From contig DHVE01000125.1 in assembly GCA_002412495.1 (NCBI GenBank), forward strand, positions 79,192-143,191: a DNA stretch of 64,000 nucleotides, given 5' to 3'. The notes below the pieces were generated by a model. That model saw only the letters and a list, made by a program, of their open reading frames with translations. It was not told where the DNA came from and did not search any database. The position numbers and the translations under genes were made by a program. Positions 25,951 through 35,729 of this stretch are shown one piece after another (position 1 is the first letter of the stretch; each line of letters starts with the position of its first letter). This stretch comes from Betaproteobacteria bacterium UBA5216 (lineage in GTDB: Bacteria > Pseudomonadota > Gammaproteobacteria > Burkholderiales > SG8-41).

Positions 25951-27045
25951 TCACGCCAGCAGCTTCAGCAATTGCTCAAACGCCTGTTCAAACAGTGTCA
26001 CGCCTTCGCTTTGTAATGTTTCACCGACCGCGCGCATGTCGATGCCTGCCTTGGCCAGCGCGTTGAAGTGCGCTTGCGCGTCAGCCATGCCGTCTTCCAA
26101 CGTAGCCGCGGCTTTGCCGTGATCACGAAACGCATTGAGGGTTGCATCCGGCACGGTGTTGATGGTTTCCGGCCCGATGAGGGATTCGACGTACATCACA
26201 TCGCTGTAGGCGGCGTTTTTGGTGCCGGTGCTGGCCCACAGCATGAATTGCGGCGCTGCGCCTTGCACGGCGAGTTTTGCAAACGCTTCGCTGGTGAAGG
26301 TTTTCTGGTAATCGCGATATGCGAGTTTCGCCAGTGCTATGCCGGCCCGGCCGTGCAATGTGCGCAGCGCGAGTGCGTCGCCGCCCGTTCGTTCCGCGGC
26401 TTCGAGTTGTTTATCGACCAGCGTATCCACGCGGCTCAGGAATAAACTCGCCACTGATTTCACAGGACGCGGATCACCGCCGGCTTCCACCAAGCGTTGC
26501 AAGCCGCGCACATAGGCCTGCGCAACCGCGTTGACATGCGCTAGCGAGAACATCAGCGTGACATTGACGGAGCATCCTTGCGCGATGAGTGCTTCAATGG
26601 CGGTCAATCCCGCGCGCGTGGCCGGCACTTTGACCAGTAGGTTTTTGCGTTCCACGGCGGCTTTTAGGCGCAATCCCGCCGCGACCGTGCCCGGCGCATC
26701 GTGCGCCAGCGCGGGCGATACTTCGAGACTCACATAACCGTCGCGTCCGTGCGTGCGTTCGTACTCGGGGCGCATAAGATCGCAGGCAGCCTGTATGTCG
26801 GGGATGACCAGCGCTTCATACAGCGGCTCGGCGGAGGTGTTGGCAGCCTTCAGCCGCGCGACATCGTCGCGGTAGTAAGGGCTCTTGCTGATGGCGTTAA
26901 AAAAAATCGCCGGGTTGGAGGTAACGCCGCTGATGCCGTCTTCGGCGATCAGGCGTTGCAGGCCTCCTTCGTGAATCAAGGTGCGCGACAGATTGTCGAG
27001 CCAGATACTCTGGCCGAGTTGTTTGGTTTGCTGGAGCGAATTCAT
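25951..27045 (-). CDS. tal: Transaldolase
   Basis: A 364-residue transaldolase of the longer bacterial type. The Schiff-base Lys lies in NLLVKVPATRAG near residue 137. Other family blocks are ISGVTSNPAIF, YVSLEVSPALAHD and CSVNVTLMFSLAHVNAV. It works in the non-oxidative pentose phosphate pathway, moving dihydroxyacetone units between sugar phosphates. Its start overlaps the nudC stop by four bases. Confidence 0.94.
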   Translation of the reverse strand: MNSLQQTKQLGQSIWLDNLSRTLIHEGGLQRLIAEDGISGVTSNPAIFFNAISKSPYYRDDVARLKAANTSAEPLYEALVIPDIQAACDLMRPEYERTHGRDGYVSLEVSPALAHDAPGTVAAGLRLKAAVERKNLLVKVPATRAGLTAIEALIAQGCSVNVTLMFSLAHVNAVAQAYVRGLQRLVEAGGDPRPVKSVASLFLSRVDTLVDKQLEAAERTGGDALALRTLHGRAGIALAKLAYRDYQKTFTSEAFAKLAVQGAAPQFMLWASTGTKNAAYSDVMYVESLIGPETINTVPDATLNAFRDHGKAAATLEDGMADAQAHFNALAKAGIDMRAVGETLQSEGVTLFEQAFEQLLKLLA

Positions 27046-27890
27046 GAGGTCTTGGGCAGTTTACGCAGTTCCGCCGCCACGGTGTTGATCATGCGCCGCG
27101 AAATGCTGATGCCCGGCGGCAGATTGGGCAATTCATCGACGTCAAAAAAGGTGGCTTCTTCGATCTCGACGCCGTCGGGCGTGACTTCGCCGCCCGCGTA
27201 TTCGCCGGTGAAGGCGATCATCAGATTGTTGGGGAAGGGCCATGGCTGACTGCCGAAGTAGCGGATGTTCTTGATTTCAACGCCGACTTCCTCCCGCGTT
27301 TCGCGAATCACGGTGGATTCCAGCGTTTCGCCGGGTTCAACAAAACCCGCCAGCGCGGAGTAACGCGTGTTGCCCCAGCCAACCTTGCGCGCGAGCAGCA
27401 GTTTGCGCCCGTGGGTGATCAGAATCATGATGGCGGGCGCCACCGGCGGATAGCTGGTGCGCTTGCACGCGGAACAGGTGCGCGCGCGTTCGTTTTCGCG
27501 CGGCACAGTTTCATTGCCGCAGCGTCCGCAATATTTATGATTGCGGTTCCATTCGAGAATCTGCAACGCGCGTCCCGATAATCCCGCCAGCGTGTCGTCC
27601 ATGTGATTGAGTAAATCGCGCAGCCCAAGCAGGGCATGGCCCTCGGGTACGCCCTGCGGAAGCTGCGCTTCGGCGATCTCGGCAGCGTAGCAGTGGTCGC
27701 CGCCGTAGGTGCCCAGGTAATGCTCCTGCGCGGTTTCAAGGCCGTGGTCGTTGGGGTGCGCGCAGGTCAGCACGGCGGGCGCGCCGTCCGACATGCGCAC
27801 CATCACGCGGCCCTGGTAAAAGGCAAACCACAAGGCGCTTTTGCTGCGTTCCGCCGGCGGTTTGAAGTGCGGAAGATATTCTTTGCTCAT
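27042..27890 (-). CDS. nudC: NAD(+) diphosphatase / NADH pyrophosphatase (Nudix, NudC)
   Basis: A 282-residue Nudix hydrolase. The NudC zinc ribbon shows CGRCGNE and CSACKR near residues 120-145, followed by YPPVAPAIMILI. The Nudix box is GFVEPGETLESTVIRETREE. It hydrolyses NAD(H), and in other bacteria decaps NAD-capped RNA. The start at 27890 (MSKEYLPHFKPP) is the first credible ATG; the frame open beyond it is antisense to nothing conserved. It is coupled to tal. Confidence 0.93.
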   Translation of the reverse strand: MSKEYLPHFKPPAERSKSALWFAFYQGRVMVRMSDGAPAVLTCAHPNDHGLETAQEHYLGTYGGDHCYAAEIAEAQLPQGVPEGHALLGLRDLLNHMDDTLAGLSGRALQILEWNRNHKYCGRCGNETVPRENERARTCSACKRTSYPPVAPAIMILITHGRKLLLARKVGWGNTRYSALAGFVEPGETLESTVIRETREEVGVEIKNIRYFGSQPWPFPNNLMIAFTGEYAGGEVTPDGVEIEEATFFDVDELPNLPPGISISRRMINTVAAELRKLPKTS

Positions 27891-27968
27891 GATGTGTGCC
27901 CGAGGGGTGTGAGTGCGGATTTTCGCCGATTTAATGGGATAATCCAACTCTGTTTCTTGCCTACTTCC

Positions 27969-29207
27969 ATGTTGATTCGCAAGTCCAAAATTCTTCGTGT
28001 AGTTGCCCTGGCGGCGGCGTGCGTGCCGGTGATGGTGGTCGCGCAGGGTAATCCGCTCGGACTTAACGCCGAAGAAATCCGTCTGGTGCTGCGTCATGGT
28101 CCGTGGCCGGCGCCGTGGACTCGCGATGCGAGTAACCGGGTGTCGGGCAAGCCCGAGGCAATTGCGTTCGGCGAACAACTCTTTTTTGAGCCGCGGCTAT
28201 CCGGCACCGGCACGGTGTCGTGCGCGACCTGTCATATACCCGAAAAAAACTGGAGTGATGGGCGCAAGCTCGGCGTGGCCATCGGTGAAGTGGATCGCAA
28301 TACGCCGAGCGTGTTGAACGTGCGTTACCAGCGCTGGTTCGGCTGGGACGGGGCAAATGATAATTTGTGGTCGCAGAGTGTGCGCCCGATGCTCGACCCG
28401 AAGGAGATGGGCGCGAGCGAACGGCAGGTAGCGTCGCTGGTGCGCAATGACAGCGATCTTGCCTGTCGTTACCGCAAGGCGTTCGGTCACGCACCCAAAT
28501 CCGATGACGAAGCGTTGATGATGGATCTTGGCAAGGCGCTTGCGGCGTTTCAGGAAACGCTGGTGACCGGGCGTACCCCGTTTGATGATTTTCGCGATGC
28601 GGTGATGCGCAACGATTGGCCGGCGGCAAGAAATTATCCCGACAACGCGCTGCGCGGCGCGCGGATTTTCATGGGCAAGGGCAATTGCAGTCTGTGTCAC
28701 TTCGGACCGAATTTCACCCACGGCGAGTTTCACGAAGTCGGCATTCCCATCGTCAAAAAATCCGGTGGCATAGACTGGGGTCGTTATCAGGGCATCAAAA
28801 TGCTGCGCGCCAGCCGCTTGAATTTGCTCGGCGCGTATAACGATGACAAGGCCCGCGCGACCGGTCAATCGACGCGTTTTGTGGATCTCGTGCCCCAAAC
28901 ATTCGAACAATTCAAGGCGCCGGGGCTGCGTAATGTCGCGCTCACCGCGCCTTACATGCATAATGGGCATCTCGCCACGTTGCGTGACGTGGTGAAACAT
29001 TATTCCGAACTCGACGTGACGCTGTTACACCAGGCGCATATCTACGCCGGAGATGTAATGCCCGACGCGGTGCCGACCGACACGGTGTTGCAGCCGCTGA
29101 AGTTAAGCGAAACGGAAATCAGTGATCTGGTGGCGTTCCTCGAAAGCCTGAGCGAGCGCGTACCGGCGCGGTTTCAGCGTCAAGCATCTAAAAATAAATG
29201 TTTATAA
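27969..29207 (+). CDS. Di-heme cytochrome c peroxidase (CcpA/MauG family)
   Basis: A 412-residue periplasmic protein with a signal peptide (ALAAACVPVMVVAQ). Two c-type heme sites are present: CATCH at residues 85-89 and CSLCH near residue 240. Family blocks include GEQLFFEPRLSGTGTVSCA and APYMHNGHLATLRDVV. It is expected to reduce hydrogen peroxide with electrons from small cytochromes, though MauG-like roles are possible. It is divergent from nudC, with a 78-base gap. Confidence 0.92.
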   Translation: MLIRKSKILRVVALAAACVPVMVVAQGNPLGLNAEEIRLVLRHGPWPAPWTRDASNRVSGKPEAIAFGEQLFFEPRLSGTGTVSCATCHIPEKNWSDGRKLGVAIGEVDRNTPSVLNVRYQRWFGWDGANDNLWSQSVRPMLDPKEMGASERQVASLVRNDSDLACRYRKAFGHAPKSDDEALMMDLGKALAAFQETLVTGRTPFDDFRDAVMRNDWPAARNYPDNALRGARIFMGKGNCSLCHFGPNFTHGEFHEVGIPIVKKSGGIDWGRYQGIKMLRASRLNLLGAYNDDKARATGQSTRFVDLVPQTFEQFKAPGLRNVALTAPYMHNGHLATLRDVVKHYSELDVTLLHQAHIYAGDVMPDAVPTDTVLQPLKLSETEISDLVAFLESLSERVPARFQRQASKNKCL

Positions 29208-29211
29208 ACAT
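29198..29211. repeat. Perfect 14-base palindrome ATGTTTATAAACAT
   Basis: It spans the stop codon of the peroxidase gene and the short gap before the nitronate monooxygenase start. It could be a regulator site for the downstream gene or chance in an AT-rich junction. Confidence 0.4.
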
Positions 29212-29221
29212 GGGGTTAAAT

Positions 29222-30181
29222 ATGAGTGTGCCTGAGCAATTGCGTCAACGTTTGCGTCTGCCAGTGCTCGCCGCACCGATGTTTGTGGTGTCGGGGCCCG
29301 AGCTGGTGATCGAGCAATGCAAGGCCGGCGTGATCGGATCGTTTCCCGCGCTGAACGCGCGCCCGCAGGAAGAACTCGACAAGTGGCTGACGCGCATCGA
29401 AACCGAACTCGCCCAATATGCGCGCGACAATCCCGCGAAGAAGGTCGCGCCGTTCGCGGTCAATCTGATCTTGAACAAAGCCAACAAGCGCCTCGATCAG
29501 GATCTGGAAGTGGTGCTGGCGCACAAGGTGCCGATCGTGATCACTTCGCTCTCCGCGCCCGCGGCGATCGTGCCGCGCGTACATGCCTACGGCGGCATGG
29601 TGCTTCACGATGTGGTGAAAGTGCGTCACGCCGAAAAGGCACTCGAAGCCGGCGTCGATGGATTGATCGCCGTTTGTGCCGGGGCTGGCGGCCACGCGGG
29701 CACGCTGAATCCATTTGCGTTGGTCAACGAATTGCGGCGTATCCATCAAGGCCTGCTGGTGCTATCGGGCGCGCTGACGAATGGATCCGCGATATTGGCC
29801 GCGGAAGCGATGGGTTGTGATCTCGCGTACATCGGCACGCGTTTTATCGCCACCCGGGAGTCGATGGCGGTGGACGGCTACAAGCAAATGATCGTGGAAT
29901 CCAACTCGGGCGATATCGTTTACACGCCGCTGTTCTCGGGCGTGCATGGCAGCTATCTGGCGGGCAGCATCCGCAACGCCGGGCTCGATCCCGAGCATCT
30001 GCCGTCGAACGAAGCGCCAGGCGAATACCGCAATCGCGAAGCGCGTCCTAAAACGTGGAAAGAAATTTGGGGCGCGGGGCAGGGTGTCGGCAACATTGAC
30101 GATGTGCCCGGCGTGGCCGAACTGGTCGATCGCATGGAGCGCGAATACCGGGAAGCGCGGCGCAAGTTGTGCGGTGCGTGA
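29222..30181 (+). CDS. Nitronate monooxygenase (2-nitropropane dioxygenase family)
   Basis: A 319-residue FMN-binding TIM-barrel enzyme. The opening LRLPVLAAPMFVVSGPELV, the GADG-like stretch GVDGLIAVCAGAGGHAG, and the late YIGTRFIATRES phosphate-binding region fit the family. It oxidises alkyl nitronates with oxygen. The start at 29222 gives the canonical N-terminus; an ATG eight codons upstream is possible. It follows the peroxidase gene by 14 bases, so the two may be co-transcribed. Confidence 0.9.
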   Translation: MSVPEQLRQRLRLPVLAAPMFVVSGPELVIEQCKAGVIGSFPALNARPQEELDKWLTRIETELAQYARDNPAKKVAPFAVNLILNKANKRLDQDLEVVLAHKVPIVITSLSAPAAIVPRVHAYGGMVLHDVVKVRHAEKALEAGVDGLIAVCAGAGGHAGTLNPFALVNELRRIHQGLLVLSGALTNGSAILAAEAMGCDLAYIGTRFIATRESMAVDGYKQMIVESNSGDIVYTPLFSGVHGSYLAGSIRNAGLDPEHLPSNEAPGEYRNREARPKTWKEIWGAGQGVGNIDDVPGVAELVDRMEREYREARRKLCGA

Positions 30182-30193
30182 TTACCTAACTTG

Positions 30194-30276
30194 ACCGCAA
30201 AGTTGCAAAGGAAACACGAAGAAAAACAAAACACTTCTTTGCGGCTGTTCCTTGCGCCTTTGCGGTGTGTTTTTTG
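30194..30276 (+). terminator. Imperfect long inverted repeat, possible terminator
   Basis: ACCGCAAAG at 30194-30202 pairs with CTTTGCGGT at 30258-30266. Inner segments (GCAAAGGAA against TTCCTTGC, GAAGAA against TTCTTT) extend the stem around an A-rich loop. GTGTGTTTTTTG follows directly. It fills the 120-base gap between the nitronate monooxygenase and oxidoreductase genes and could end the first transcript. Confidence 0.5.
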
Positions 30277-30301
30277 AACTTATCTTGGAGTATTGCAAAT
30301 C

Positions 30302-31297
30302 ATGAGCGAAACCAAACCCGTACGCTGGGGCATTGTTGGATTAGGCTGGGCGGCGGCCGATTTTGTCGCGCCCGCCATGGTGAACAGCCCCGGTTCGGAA
30401 ATCGTTGCATGCCTCGGCAGTTCGCCCGAAAAAAGCAAGGCGTTCGCCGAGCGATTCAAGGTGCCACGCACCCCCGGTGATTTACACGCGCTGCTGAATG
30501 ATCCCGATATCGACGCCGTGTATATCGCGTTGCCAAACGCGATTCACCATCAGGCCGTGCTGGCGGGGGCAAAGGCCAAAAAACATATGCTGTGCGAAAA
30601 GCCGTTTGCCATGCACGCCGCGGAAGCGCGCGAGATGGCGGATGCCTGCAAGCAGGCGGGCGTGATTCTTCGCATCGCGCACCAGATTCGCATGGATAAC
30701 GCTGTCACGCGCGCCCGGGAAATCGTGCACTCAGGGCAACTCGGCAAAATTGTTTCGATGTCGCTGGAGCGCACGTCCGCCATGCCGCCGCGCAAGACCT
30801 GGCGCCTCGATAATGCTCAAAGCGGCGTGATGTACGACGTGGGCGTGCATCTGATCGACCTGGTGCAATGGATCAGCGGGCAGAAGTTTGTCGAGGTCAG
30901 TGCGTTTACCAATCCGGATCGTCGCGACGGCCACGCCGACGACAGTTTTAATGTGCTGGGCCGTTTGTCCGGCGGCGGACACGCGCAGGTGCGTGCCACG
31001 CGCGAAGTGCCGCATGGCGAGAACAACCTGGTGATTGAAGGATCGGAGGCTACGCTGGTGACATCGCCCCTGCGTTGGGTAACCGAGCACGTAATAACCG
31101 TGCGCGGCAAAAACGGCGCCACGGTGGAGCGTTTTCCCGTCAATCCGGCATACGAGTTCGAAGTGCGGTCTTTCGAAGCCGAACTGCGCGGAAAGCGCGG
31201 CAACTTGCCAGACGGGGAGGACGCCGCCTACACCGTCGCGGTGACCAATGCGGTGTTAAAGGCAATAGATGAAAGGCGCATAGTGGCGGTAGGATGA
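30302..31297 (+). CDS. Gfo/Idh/MocA family oxidoreductase
   Basis: A 331-residue NAD(P)-dependent dehydrogenase. It has an N-terminal Rossmann fold (WGIVGLGWAAADFVAPAM), the catalytic-Lys motif LCEKPFAM near residue 98, and the C-terminal GFO_IDH_MocA_C domain (YDVGVHLIDLVQWI). The likely substrate is a sugar or inositol derivative but cannot be named. The start at 30302 is preceded by TTGGAG at good distance. Confidence 0.9.
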   Translation: MSETKPVRWGIVGLGWAAADFVAPAMVNSPGSEIVACLGSSPEKSKAFAERFKVPRTPGDLHALLNDPDIDAVYIALPNAIHHQAVLAGAKAKKHMLCEKPFAMHAAEAREMADACKQAGVILRIAHQIRMDNAVTRAREIVHSGQLGKIVSMSLERTSAMPPRKTWRLDNAQSGVMYDVGVHLIDLVQWISGQKFVEVSAFTNPDRRDGHADDSFNVLGRLSGGGHAQVRATREVPHGENNLVIEGSEATLVTSPLRWVTEHVITVRGKNGATVERFPVNPAYEFEVRSFEAELRGKRGNLPDGEDAAYTVAVTNAVLKAIDERRIVAVG

Positions 31298-31406
31298 ACG
31301 GCGAGGCAACCTGATTCGCAGCCGCGCGCCAGCGGGACTGCAAGTTATGGTAATTTCGGCCGGTTATGACCTATCGGACAAACGGCTGCCGCCATCGGGA
31401 CACGTG

Positions 31407-32528
31407 ATGACAGATAATAAGAATGAGTCCGGCGATCTGGAGGCCAGAATACGCGGTGCGTGTATTCTGGTGGTGGATGACAATGAAGACCAGTTGGATC
31501 TCATGGAGGTCATGCTTCGGCGTCAAGGTTACGCACACATTGAATTGACCGCCGATCCGGTCTCGGTGGCCGCGTCCTACTCGGCCAGTCCGTATGATCT
31601 TATTTTGCTGGACATGGAAATGCCGGTGATGAATGGCATTGACGTGATGCGCCAGCTCAAGCGCGAATTGCATGGCGAGTTCATGCCGGTAATCGTGCTG
31701 ACCGCGCACGAAGGCGCGGAGGTGCGCCTGCAGGCGCTGAAGGAAGGCGCGCGTGATTACATCGCCAAGCCGTTCGTGGATGCCGAGTTCGCACACCGCA
31801 TTCGCAACCATCTTGAAGTGCGCATGCTGTACCGCGAGCGCGAGATGCAAAACGAAATTCTTGAGCAGAAAGTCGCCGAGCGTACCGAGGAACTCAAGGA
31901 AACGCAGGCCGAAATTTTGCGGCGGCTCGCCAAGGCGGGCGAGTTTCGCGACAACGACACCGGCAACCACGTCACACGCGTGAGCCACAGTTGCCGCGCG
32001 CTGGCGCGAGCGGCCAGTGTGAATGCGCACCTGACGGAAATGATTTACATGGCCAGCCCGTTGCACGACATCGGCAAGATCGGCGTGCCGGACTACATCC
32101 TGCTCAAGAAGGGCCGGCTGAACGACGAAGAAATGGCGATCATGCGCAAGCATGTGGATTACGGCGTCGAAATGCTTGGTAACAATCCCGCGCCGGTGTT
32201 GCGGGTGGCGTGTTCCATTGCGCAAAATCACCACGAGAAATGGGACGGCTCCGGTTACCCCAAGGCGCTGGTGGGAGATGCCATTCCCATAGAGGCCCGC
32301 ATCGTCGCGATTTGCGATGTGTTCGATGCGCTGACATCGGTGCGGCCTTACAAGGTGGCCTGGACTGTCGAAGCCGCCATCGGCTTTTTAAAAGAGCAGG
32401 CCCACCGGCATTTCGATCCGACGCTGGTCGAGTTGTTTGTCAACATCCTGCCCGAAATCGAAGCCATTCGCAGCCGCTTCAGCGATCCGGTGGCGGCGCA
32501 CCACGAAGCGCCGGGCGAACTTACTTAG
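31407..32528 (+). CDS. Response regulator with HD-GYP cyclic-di-GMP phosphodiesterase domain
   Basis: A 373-residue two-domain protein. The receiver domain (residues about 17-135) has the acidic pair VVDDNED, the phospho-acceptor Asp in LILLDMEMP, and the Lys in YIAKPF. A coiled coil of about 35 residues (LEQKVAERTEELKETQAEIL) joins it to an HD-GYP domain with HDIGKIGVPD and HHEKWDGSGYP. It should break down cyclic-di-GMP when phosphorylated. The start at 31407 follows CGGGA; an ATG at 31347 in frame is also possible. No partner kinase is adjacent. Confidence 0.9.
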   Translation: MTDNKNESGDLEARIRGACILVVDDNEDQLDLMEVMLRRQGYAHIELTADPVSVAASYSASPYDLILLDMEMPVMNGIDVMRQLKRELHGEFMPVIVLTAHEGAEVRLQALKEGARDYIAKPFVDAEFAHRIRNHLEVRMLYREREMQNEILEQKVAERTEELKETQAEILRRLAKAGEFRDNDTGNHVTRVSHSCRALARAASVNAHLTEMIYMASPLHDIGKIGVPDYILLKKGRLNDEEMAIMRKHVDYGVEMLGNNPAPVLRVACSIAQNHHEKWDGSGYPKALVGDAIPIEARIVAICDVFDALTSVRPYKVAWTVEAAIGFLKEQAHRHFDPTLVELFVNILPEIEAIRSRFSDPVAAHHEAPGELT

Positions 32529-32588
32529 CGCACCGCACATCACGTGCCGTAGGTCACGCGGCGCACGCCACATCGCTTACCAGCGCGT

Positions 32589-35500
32589 TCACATCGGGCG
32601 GCGCCGGCGCATCAGCAGGTACGCTGCCGGAATCACCAGCATCGACAGCAGCGGCGCGGTAATCATGCCGCCCACCATCGGCGCGGCAATGCGCTGCATG
32701 ACTTCCGCACCCGTGCCCTCGGTCGTCATGATCGGCAGCAGACCCGCGAGAATCACGGCCACGGTCATGGCCTTGGGCCGCACGCGCAGCAGCGCGCCTT
32801 CCGTGATGGCCGCGGTAACCATGGCTGAGTCATACGCTTGCCCCATGGCGATGCGTTTATCGAGCGCGTGTTTCAGGTAAATCAGCATCACCACGCCGAA
32901 TTCGGCGGCAACGCCCGCCAGGGCGATGAAGCCCACCGCAACCGCGACCGACAAGTGGTAGCCCAGGAGCCAGATCAGCCACAGACCGCCCACCAGCGCG
33001 AAGGGCACTGCGGCCATGATGAGCAGCGCTTCGTCCGCGCGTCTGAAAATTACGTGGAGCAGCGCGAAGATGATGACAAGCGTGAAGGGCACGACCACCA
33101 TCAGCCGGCTTCTGGCGCGTTCGAGATATTCAAACTGGCCCGACCACGTGACCGAGTAACCCGGCGCGAGTTTTACCTGTTCCCGCACCTCGCGTTGCGC
33201 ATCGGTAACGGTCGATTGCAGATCGCGTCCGCGCATATCGACATACACCCAGCCCGACAGTCTGGCGTTCTCGCTGCGCAGCATCGGCGGACCGTCGACG
33301 ACGGCGATTTTGGCCAGCGCGCCCAGCGGAATCTGCGCGCCGCGTTCAGTGACCACCGGCAACGCGCGCAAGGCTTCGACCGAATCGCGCAACTCGCGCG
33401 GGTAACGCACGCTGATCGGGAAACGTTGCAAGCCTTCAATGGTTTCGCCGATGTTTTCACCGCCGACCGCGGCCGCGATGAGGTCCTGCACGTCGGCGAT
33501 GTTCATGCCGTAACGCGCCGCCGCCGCGCGGTCGATGGTGACATCGATATAGCGTCCGCCAGTGAGGCGTTCGGCGAGCGCGGAGGTCACGCCCGGCACG
33601 GCTTTTACCGCGCGTTCGATGTCCGACGCAATGCGCTCGATGGTGGCGAGGTCCGGGCCCGCGACTTTGATGCCGAGCGGACTCTTGATGCCGGTGGCGA
33701 GCATGTCGATGCGATTGCGGATCGGCGGCACCCAGATGTTCGCGAGGCCGGGAACGCGCACGGCGCGGTCGAGTTCCTCGATGAGTTTTTCCGGCGTCAT
33801 GCCAGGCCGCCATTGGTTTTTGGGTTTGAATTGAATGGTGGTCTCGATCATTTCCAGTGGCGCGGGATCGGTGGCGGTTTCCGCGCGGCCGACCTTGCCG
33901 AACACGCGCGCCACTTCGGGGAGGGTGCGAATCATGCGGTCGGTGAGTTGCAAAATTTCGGCCGCCTTGCCCGCCGACAAACCCGGCAGTGCGCTGGGCA
34001 TGTAGAGCAGATCGCCTTCGTCGAGGGGCGGCATGAATTCAGTGCCAAGGCGCGATGCGGGGTAAGCCGATGCAGCCAGTGCGATGATGGCAACGACGAG
34101 CGTGAGTTTCGGAGAATGCAACGTCCATGCCAGCAACGGGCGATAAAGGAATATCAATAACCTGCTGATTAAATTGCGATTTTCATCAACGATCCGACCG
34201 CGTATCCAGTAACCCATCAGCACCGGCACCAGCGTCACCGACAGTCCGGCAGCTGCCGCCATCGCATAACTCTTGGTATAGGCCAGCGGCGCGAACAAAC
34301 GCCCCTCCTGGGCTTCGAGCGCGAACACCGGCACGAAGGACAGCGTGATGATCAACAGACTGACAAAAAGCGCCGGACCGACTTCAACGGCGGCGTCGCC
34401 AATCAGGCGCCAGCGGTCCGTTTCGGAAAGGGTTTCGCCGGCATGCGCGTGCCGCCAGGTTTCCAGGTGCTTGTGCGCGTTTTCTATCATCACGATGGCC
34501 GCATCGACCATTGCGCCGATGGCGATGGCAATGCCGCCAAGCGACATGATATTCGCGCTCAGCGGCATAAACTGCCCCTGATGCACCATCACGATAAACG
34601 CGGCGAGCACGCCGAGGGGTAGCGTAATGATGGCCACGAGGCTTGAGCGCAGATGCAGCAGGAACACCACGCACACCAGCGCCACGACAGCGAATTCCTC
34701 GATCAGTTTGTCGCGCAGATGCCGGACGGCGCGCAGAATCAAATCGGAGCGGTCATACGCCGGCACGATTTCCACGCCCGGCGGCAAACCCGGCTTGAGG
34801 CTGTCGATCTTTGCCTTGATCGCGGCGATGGTCTCCAGCGCGTTTTTGCCCTGGCGCATGATGACGATGCCGCCAACGGCCTCGCCTTCGCCGTCGAGTT
34901 CGGAAATACCGCGCCGCATCTCTGGCCCGATCTGTACGCGCGCCACGTCCTTCAACAGCACTGGTGTGCCGCTCTCGCCGAGGCCCACTGGTATCGCGCG
35001 AAAGTCGTCGAGTGATTTCAGGTAGCCGCGTGTGCGTACCATGTATTCGGCCTCGCCGAGCTCAAGCACGGAACCGCCACTTTCCTGATTGGCGTTTTTC
35101 ACCGCCGCGATGACGCGCGATACAGGCAGTGAATACGCGCGCAGTCGGTCGGGGTTCAGCACGATCTGATACTGGCGAACCATGCCGCCGACGGTGGCGA
35201 CCTCGGCGACATTCGCCACGCTTTTTAATTCATATTTCAGAAACCAGTCCTGCAGCGCGCGCAACTGGCCGGTATCGTGACGTCCGCTCTTGTCGATGAG
35301 CGCGTATTGGTAAATCCAGCCCACGCCGGTGGCGTCCGGCCCAAGTGCGGCTTTGGCGTTGCGCGGCAATCGGCCCTGCACCTGATTCAGGTATTCGAGC
35401 ACGCGGGAGCGCGCCCAATACAAATCAACGCCGTCGTCGAACAGCACGTACACAAATGAATCGCCGAAGAACGAATAGCCGCGCACCGCTTTTGCGCCCG

Positions 35501-35729
35501 GCACCGACAGCATGGTGGTGGTGAGCGGGTAGGTGACTTGATCCTCGACGATCTGCGGCGCCTGTCCGGGCCAGGTGGTGCGTATGATCACCTGCGTGTC
35601 GGACAAATCGGGCAGCGCGTCAAGCGGCATGCGCATCACGGACGCTACGCCCCAAGCGGTGAGGATGGCCGCCGCCATCAGAACCAGAAAACGGTTGCCG
35701 ATGGACCAGCGTATCAGCGCGGCGATCAT
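32589..35729 (-). CDS. cusA: Copper/silver RND efflux pump, inner-membrane subunit CusA
   Basis: A 1046-residue heavy-metal RND transporter of full length with 12 expected membrane segments. The three metal-coordinating Met positions of E. coli CusA are conserved in context: MPPLDEGDLLYMP, PLEMIETTIQ and RIDMLATGIKSP. This argues for Cu(I)/Ag(I) rather than divalent ions. It exports metal from periplasm or cytoplasm out of the cell together with CusB and CusC. Its start overlaps the cusB stop by four bases. It is the last gene of the leftward cusCBA operon. Confidence 0.95.
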   Translation of the reverse strand: MIAALIRWSIGNRFLVLMAAAILTAWGVASVMRMPLDALPDLSDTQVIIRTTWPGQAPQIVEDQVTYPLTTTMLSVPGAKAVRGYSFFGDSFVYVLFDDGVDLYWARSRVLEYLNQVQGRLPRNAKAALGPDATGVGWIYQYALIDKSGRHDTGQLRALQDWFLKYELKSVANVAEVATVGGMVRQYQIVLNPDRLRAYSLPVSRVIAAVKNANQESGGSVLELGEAEYMVRTRGYLKSLDDFRAIPVGLGESGTPVLLKDVARVQIGPEMRRGISELDGEGEAVGGIVIMRQGKNALETIAAIKAKIDSLKPGLPPGVEIVPAYDRSDLILRAVRHLRDKLIEEFAVVALVCVVFLLHLRSSLVAIITLPLGVLAAFIVMVHQGQFMPLSANIMSLGGIAIAIGAMVDAAIVMIENAHKHLETWRHAHAGETLSETDRWRLIGDAAVEVGPALFVSLLIITLSFVPVFALEAQEGRLFAPLAYTKSYAMAAAAGLSVTLVPVLMGYWIRGRIVDENRNLISRLLIFLYRPLLAWTLHSPKLTLVVAIIALAASAYPASRLGTEFMPPLDEGDLLYMPSALPGLSAGKAAEILQLTDRMIRTLPEVARVFGKVGRAETATDPAPLEMIETTIQFKPKNQWRPGMTPEKLIEELDRAVRVPGLANIWVPPIRNRIDMLATGIKSPLGIKVAGPDLATIERIASDIERAVKAVPGVTSALAERLTGGRYIDVTIDRAAAARYGMNIADVQDLIAAAVGGENIGETIEGLQRFPISVRYPRELRDSVEALRALPVVTERGAQIPLGALAKIAVVDGPPMLRSENARLSGWVYVDMRGRDLQSTVTDAQREVREQVKLAPGYSVTWSGQFEYLERARSRLMVVVPFTLVIIFALLHVIFRRADEALLIMAAVPFALVGGLWLIWLLGYHLSVAVAVGFIALAGVAAEFGVVMLIYLKHALDKRIAMGQAYDSAMVTAAITEGALLRVRPKAMTVAVILAGLLPIMTTEGTGAEVMQRIAAPMVGGMITAPLLSMLVIPAAYLLMRRRRPM

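Noticed and set aside
29222..29222. Earlier start of nitronate monooxygenase at 29198
   Set aside because: It would overlap the end of the peroxidase gene and adds residues not seen in the family; 29222 gives the usual N-terminus.
32838..34160. Open frame of about 440 codons antisense to cusA
   Set aside because: It is antisense to a fully conserved RND pump gene and gives low-complexity His/Arg/Asp-rich protein.
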